In this document: piece by piece, positions 61,201 through 64,000 of the stretch
Layout: every line of letters starts with the position of its first letter
How positions within the stretch are numbered: the stretch's first letter is position 1
Origin: Protea cynaroides
Taxonomy: Eukaryota > Streptophyta > Magnoliopsida > Proteales > Proteaceae
Length of the DNA: 64,000 nt
Assembly: GCA_028583415.1 (NCBI GenBank)
Contig: CM053276.1
Span: forward strand, 57,248,814 to 57,312,813
Direction: 5' to 3'
Translations under genes and position numbers: made by a program
Notes under the pieces: generated by a model
Databases searched by the model: none
Told to the model about the DNA's origin: nothing
Seen by the model: only the letters and a program-made list of their open reading frames with translations

Positions 61201-62755
61201 TGCCTTCTTCATTTTAGCATGATCTGGGAGTGATGATTGAACCTGCCTAAAGGTTAAACCCTTCTTTAATTCTGAGATGAACCAGAAATGGTGGTTGAAT
61301 CTAGGGCTGAATATTTCTTTGATTCTGAGATGAACTGGATGTGATTGAATCTGCCCAGGGGCTGAATCTTTCTTTAATTCTGGATGAACCGAAATGATGA
61401 TTGGACCTGCCTAAGGGCTGAATATTTCTTCAGTTCTGAGATGAACCAGAAATGGTGGTTGGACCTGCCTAGGGGCTGAATATTTTTTTGATTCTGAGAT
61501 GAACTGGATGTAATTGAATCTGCCTAGGGGCTGAATCTTTCCTTAATTCTGGATGAACCAAAATGATGATTGGACCTGCCTAGGGGCTAAATCTTTCCTT
61601 CAGTTCTGAGATGAACCAGAAATGGTGGTTGGATCTGCCTAGGGGCTGAATATTTTTTTTTGATTCTGAGATGAACTGGATGTAATTGAATCTGCCTAGG
61701 GGCTGAATCTTTCCTTAATTCTGGATGAACCAAAATGATGATTGGACCTGCCTAGGGGCTGAATCTTTCCTTCAGTTCTGAGATGAACCAGAAATGGTGG
61801 TTGGATCTGCCTAGGGGCTGAATATTTTTTTTGATTCTGAGATGAACTGGATGTAATTGAATCTGCCTAGGGGCTGAATCTTTCCTTAATTCTGGATGAA
61901 CCAAAATGATGATTGGACCTGCCTAGGGGCTGAATCTTTCCTTCAGTTCTGAGATGAACCAGAAATGGTGGTTGGACCTGCCTAGGGGCTGAATTTTTTT
62001 TTTATTCTGAGATGAACTGGATGTAATTGAATCTGCCTAGGGGCTGAATCTTTCCTCAACTCTGGATGAACCGAGAACTATAATTGGATTGCCTAGGGGC
62101 TGATCTTTCCTTAATTCAGAGATGAATCGAGAACGGTGATTGGATTTGCCTAGGGGCTGGATCTTTCATTATTTCAGAGGTGAATGGAGAATGATGATTT
62201 GATTTGCCTATGGATTAAATCCTTCCTTAATTCTGAGATGAATTGAGAAGTATGATTGGATTTGCCTAGGGGCTGAATCTTTCCTTAATTCAAAGATGAA
62301 TCGGGAACTATGATTGGATTTGCCTAGGGGCTGGATCATTCCTTAATTCAAAGGTGAATAGGGAATATTGATTGGATTTTCCTAGGGGCTGAATCTTTCC
62401 TTAATTCAGAGATGAATCGAGAACTATGATTAGATTTGCCTAGGGGCTGAATCTTTCCTTAATTCAAAGGTGAATAGAGAATATTGATTGGATTTGCCTA
62501 GGGGCTGAATCTTTCCTTAATTCAAAGGTGAATAGGGAACATTGATTGGATTGGCCTAGGGGCTGAATCTTTCCTTAATTCAGAGATGAATCGAGAACTA
62601 TGATTGGATTTGCCTAGGGGCTAAATCTTTCCTTAATTATGAGATGAATTGAGAAGTATGATTGGATTTGCCTAGGGGCTGAATCATTCCTTAATTCAGA
62701 GATGAATCGGGAACTATGATTGGATTTTCCTAGGGGCTGAATCTTTCATTCTTTC
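61200..62755. repeat. Satellite-like array with higher-order repeats
   Basis: Monomers of about 55-62 bp share TGCCTAGGGGCTGAATCTTT. From about 61,310 to 62,060 they are arranged in threes as a ~175-bp higher-order unit: one monomer with CAGTTCTGAGATGAACCAG, one with TTTTTTTGATTCTGAGATG, one with CCTTAATTCTGGATGAACC. This is repeated about four times (starts near 61,391, 61,566, 61,739 and 61,911) with few differences between units. From 62,060 to 62,755 about eleven more ~62-bp monomers follow, partly alternating between CAGAGATGAATCGAG and AAAGGTGAATAGGGAA types. Confidence 0.94.
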
Positions 62756-63950
62756 TTATAAAATTTGATGTTCAATCAAGATCTGGATTCATGACTTCCA
62801 TTGATTCATTTGGAAAGATAATATGGATGGATCTCGAGATGGGAGATCAAGACAATTCCCTAATTGTAGGGGCCTCTCACCCTAAAAGGGTGGATATGGT
62901 TAGATTGATTCCTAATGGAGGAATATCGATATTTTAGACATCTAGAGGAATGGAAGAAGTCACATGCACAATCAAAGATGACTTAACCAAACAAAAGTTA
63001 GATCCCTTATAAGGGCGATTGGGTAAACATTATCCGAGTCAATTTAATTGAATTTGATTAAGCCATGTGTTCAGTCTTGGGACCTCATGATTCCAAAATG
63101 GATAATCAATGGTTCCAAGGTCTGGCCAATTGGATTACCGAATTCGATGAAATTGAATTGGATATATTAATCCGTCATCCTTATTAGGGATGATTAGCAA
63201 AAGCGGTTCATAGATGAACAAACTAGTAAATTTCTTCTTGACCATGGTATCTAAGTCTTGACAGGGATTTTCTACTCGTTTTTTGAAATCGACGTGTTAA
63301 CAATGAGAGATTCGACACATCGAGCTTACTTAATGGAGGGTGTATAGTGACCGTCTACTATGATGTAGAACAGGTGTATACATACCTCATACTCCCAATG
63401 GGTGAGAGTTCAAGATGCTCATCGTGTAGATTCTAACATGTTGACCAATCGAGGACAAAAATGGGCAAAACTTCGACGTCTCGAACATGGATGTCATGGT
63501 TAAACCGATTTTACCGGGTCGGTTCAGGGATGAACCAAAAAATTACAAACATTGGGCTACAATCTGGGTTAGGACAGAAAAGGCCACCTTGACGAGGATG
63601 GGGTAACCTATCACCAAATGCTCGATGAATAATGGGCCCCCAATCCCTTTATATACTATGTTGCAAGGATCCAAGCGACGTGGAGTAGCATAACGCATTC
63701 CCAGGCGGACCCAAGAAACGCTCGTTAGAGGCTGCTCACCGGTCGTGGTCTCACAAAGTACAGGCCAAGGCTGTGTGTTTCTCCTAGCGGGCTGCCCCAT
63801 ATGCATGGGACCCGGTTCGGCTACTCGCACGAATGTGTGACTGAACCCATTCCCCCCAAAGCAATAATATACAAGCATAAATATAGTATCCTAAAATCTA
63901 GCATCCAATTCACACAAGGAAAGTTTTCATTTAGGAGTTTGACATTTATA
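62756..63950 (-). other. 5' leader region of the giant element
   Basis: Non-repetitive sequence between the arrays and the PBS, i.e. the 5' untranslated/packaging region on the element's strand. No gag start is recognisable. The part at 63,560-63,850 is clearly more GC-rich than its surroundings. Confidence 0.5.
63543..63878 (-). CDS. Open frame of 111 codons in the leader, unrecognised
   Basis: Starts MLVYYCFGGNGFSHTFVRVA about 75 bp after the PBS on the element's strand and ends at a stop near 63,545. It has no known motif and no coiled-coil or membrane pattern. It is the only long frame near the element's 5' end and the local GC content is raised. It could be a short leader ORF, a relic of the extra 5' ORF seen in some Ogre elements, or a structured RNA region that happens to be open. 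Confidence 0.25.
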   Translation of the reverse strand: MLVYYCFGGNGFSHTFVRVAEPGPMHMGQPARRNTQPWPVLCETTTGEQPLTSVSWVRLGMRYATPRRLDPCNIVYKGIGGPLFIEHLVIGYPILVKVAFSVLTQIVAQCL

Positions 63951-63968
63951 TCCCAAGTGAAGTCGCCA
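63951..63968 (-). other. Primer-binding site, tRNA-Arg type
   Basis: The minus strand reads TGGCGACTTCACTTGGGA, one base after the LTR end, close to the TGGCGACTCCRCTGGGGA complement of a plant tRNA-Arg 3' end used by Tat/Ogre elements. Confidence 0.82.
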
Positions 63969-63969
63969 C

Positions 63970-64000
63970 TGTGAGGACAAAGATGAAAATCTTTAGAAGT
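63970..64000 (-). repeat. First 31 bp of the 5' LTR of the giant element
   Basis: TGTGAGGACAAAGATGAAAA... matches 49,356-49,386 at 29 of 31 positions; the rest is outside the window. Confidence 0.85.

Larger units (their letters stand above)
49356..64000 (-). mobile_element. Giant non-autonomous Tat/Ogre-like LTR element, minus strand
   Basis: The structure is complete except for the second LTR, which runs out of the window: 3' LTR 49,356-54,721, polypurine tract 54,722-54,737, internal region to 63,969, tRNA-Arg PBS 63,951-63,968, 5' LTR from 63,970. The first 31 bp of the right LTR match 49,356-49,386 with two differences. If the right LTR is the same length, the whole element is about 20 kb. 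No frame in the 9.2-kb internal region resembles gag or pol, so it would depend on proteins of a related Tat element (a LARD-type derivative). It inserted into the right arm of the palindrome, making it the youngest large insertion here. Much of it is tandem arrays. Confidence 0.85.

Overview
The window is plant nuclear DNA made almost entirely of nested LTR retrotransposons. I see no host gene, tRNA, rRNA or prokaryotic feature. The evidence for a plant is Ty3/gypsy pol fragments of the Tat/Ogre type, long LTRs with initiator-Met primer-binding sites typical of Tekay/Del chromoviruses, plant-type introns, TATA boxes and a hAT-like end. The species cannot be told from this; a flowering plant with a repeat-rich genome fits. 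Every coding region is broken by stops or frameshifts.

Layout. 1-977: 3' part of a plus-strand Tat-type LTR. 978-10,855: Tat element T1, with decayed gag-pro-RT-RNaseH-integrase on the minus strand and an extra 'gypsy-type transposon' ORF on the opposite strand (about 1,260-4,780). About 10,856-11,110: hAT-like terminus. 11,111-12,963: unreadable remnant leading to an initiator-Met PBS. 12,979-17,697: Tekay-type LTR1 split by solo LTR2 (13,927-16,314). 17,835-21,667: solo LTR3. 21,668-24,000: unrecognised AT-rich DNA. About 24,000-43,864: second Tat element T2, with the same opposed arrangement (antisense ORF on plus at 25,070-31,850, pol on minus at 39,500-43,859). T2 is broken by solo LTR4 (25,981-30,296, itself split by LTR5), a Tat LTR (about 32,400-38,936, itself split by solo LTR6), solo LTR7 and LTR8. 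46,380-49,355: LTR9 facing an inverted copy, forming a palindrome with two 661-bp arms. 49,356 to the window end: a giant minus-strand LTR element with a 5,366-bp LTR, a polypurine tract, a 9,248-bp internal region without recognisable gag or pol, a tRNA-Arg PBS and the first 31 bp of its second LTR.

Insertion order can be read from 5-bp target duplications: gctag around LTR2, taaga around LTR4, tcata around LTR5, taggt around LTR6, gcttg around LTR7. Most Tekay copies are solo LTRs, so LTR-LTR recombination has been frequent here.

The observations I find most worth following are: (1) the giant non-autonomous element, much of whose LTR and internal region is tandem arrays, including an 18-unit hairpin minisatellite with telo-box-like motifs and a satellite with higher-order repeats; (2) paired GC-rich GGTCG/CGACC blocks inside each Tekay LTR, whose sequence version differs between LTRs but is shared by the two blocks of one LTR; (3) an eight-times repeated ~45-bp hairpin motif shared by all Tat-type LTRs here; (4) the near-perfect 661-bp palindrome; (5) the antisense Tat ORF carrying its own TATA box, introns and poly(A) signal.
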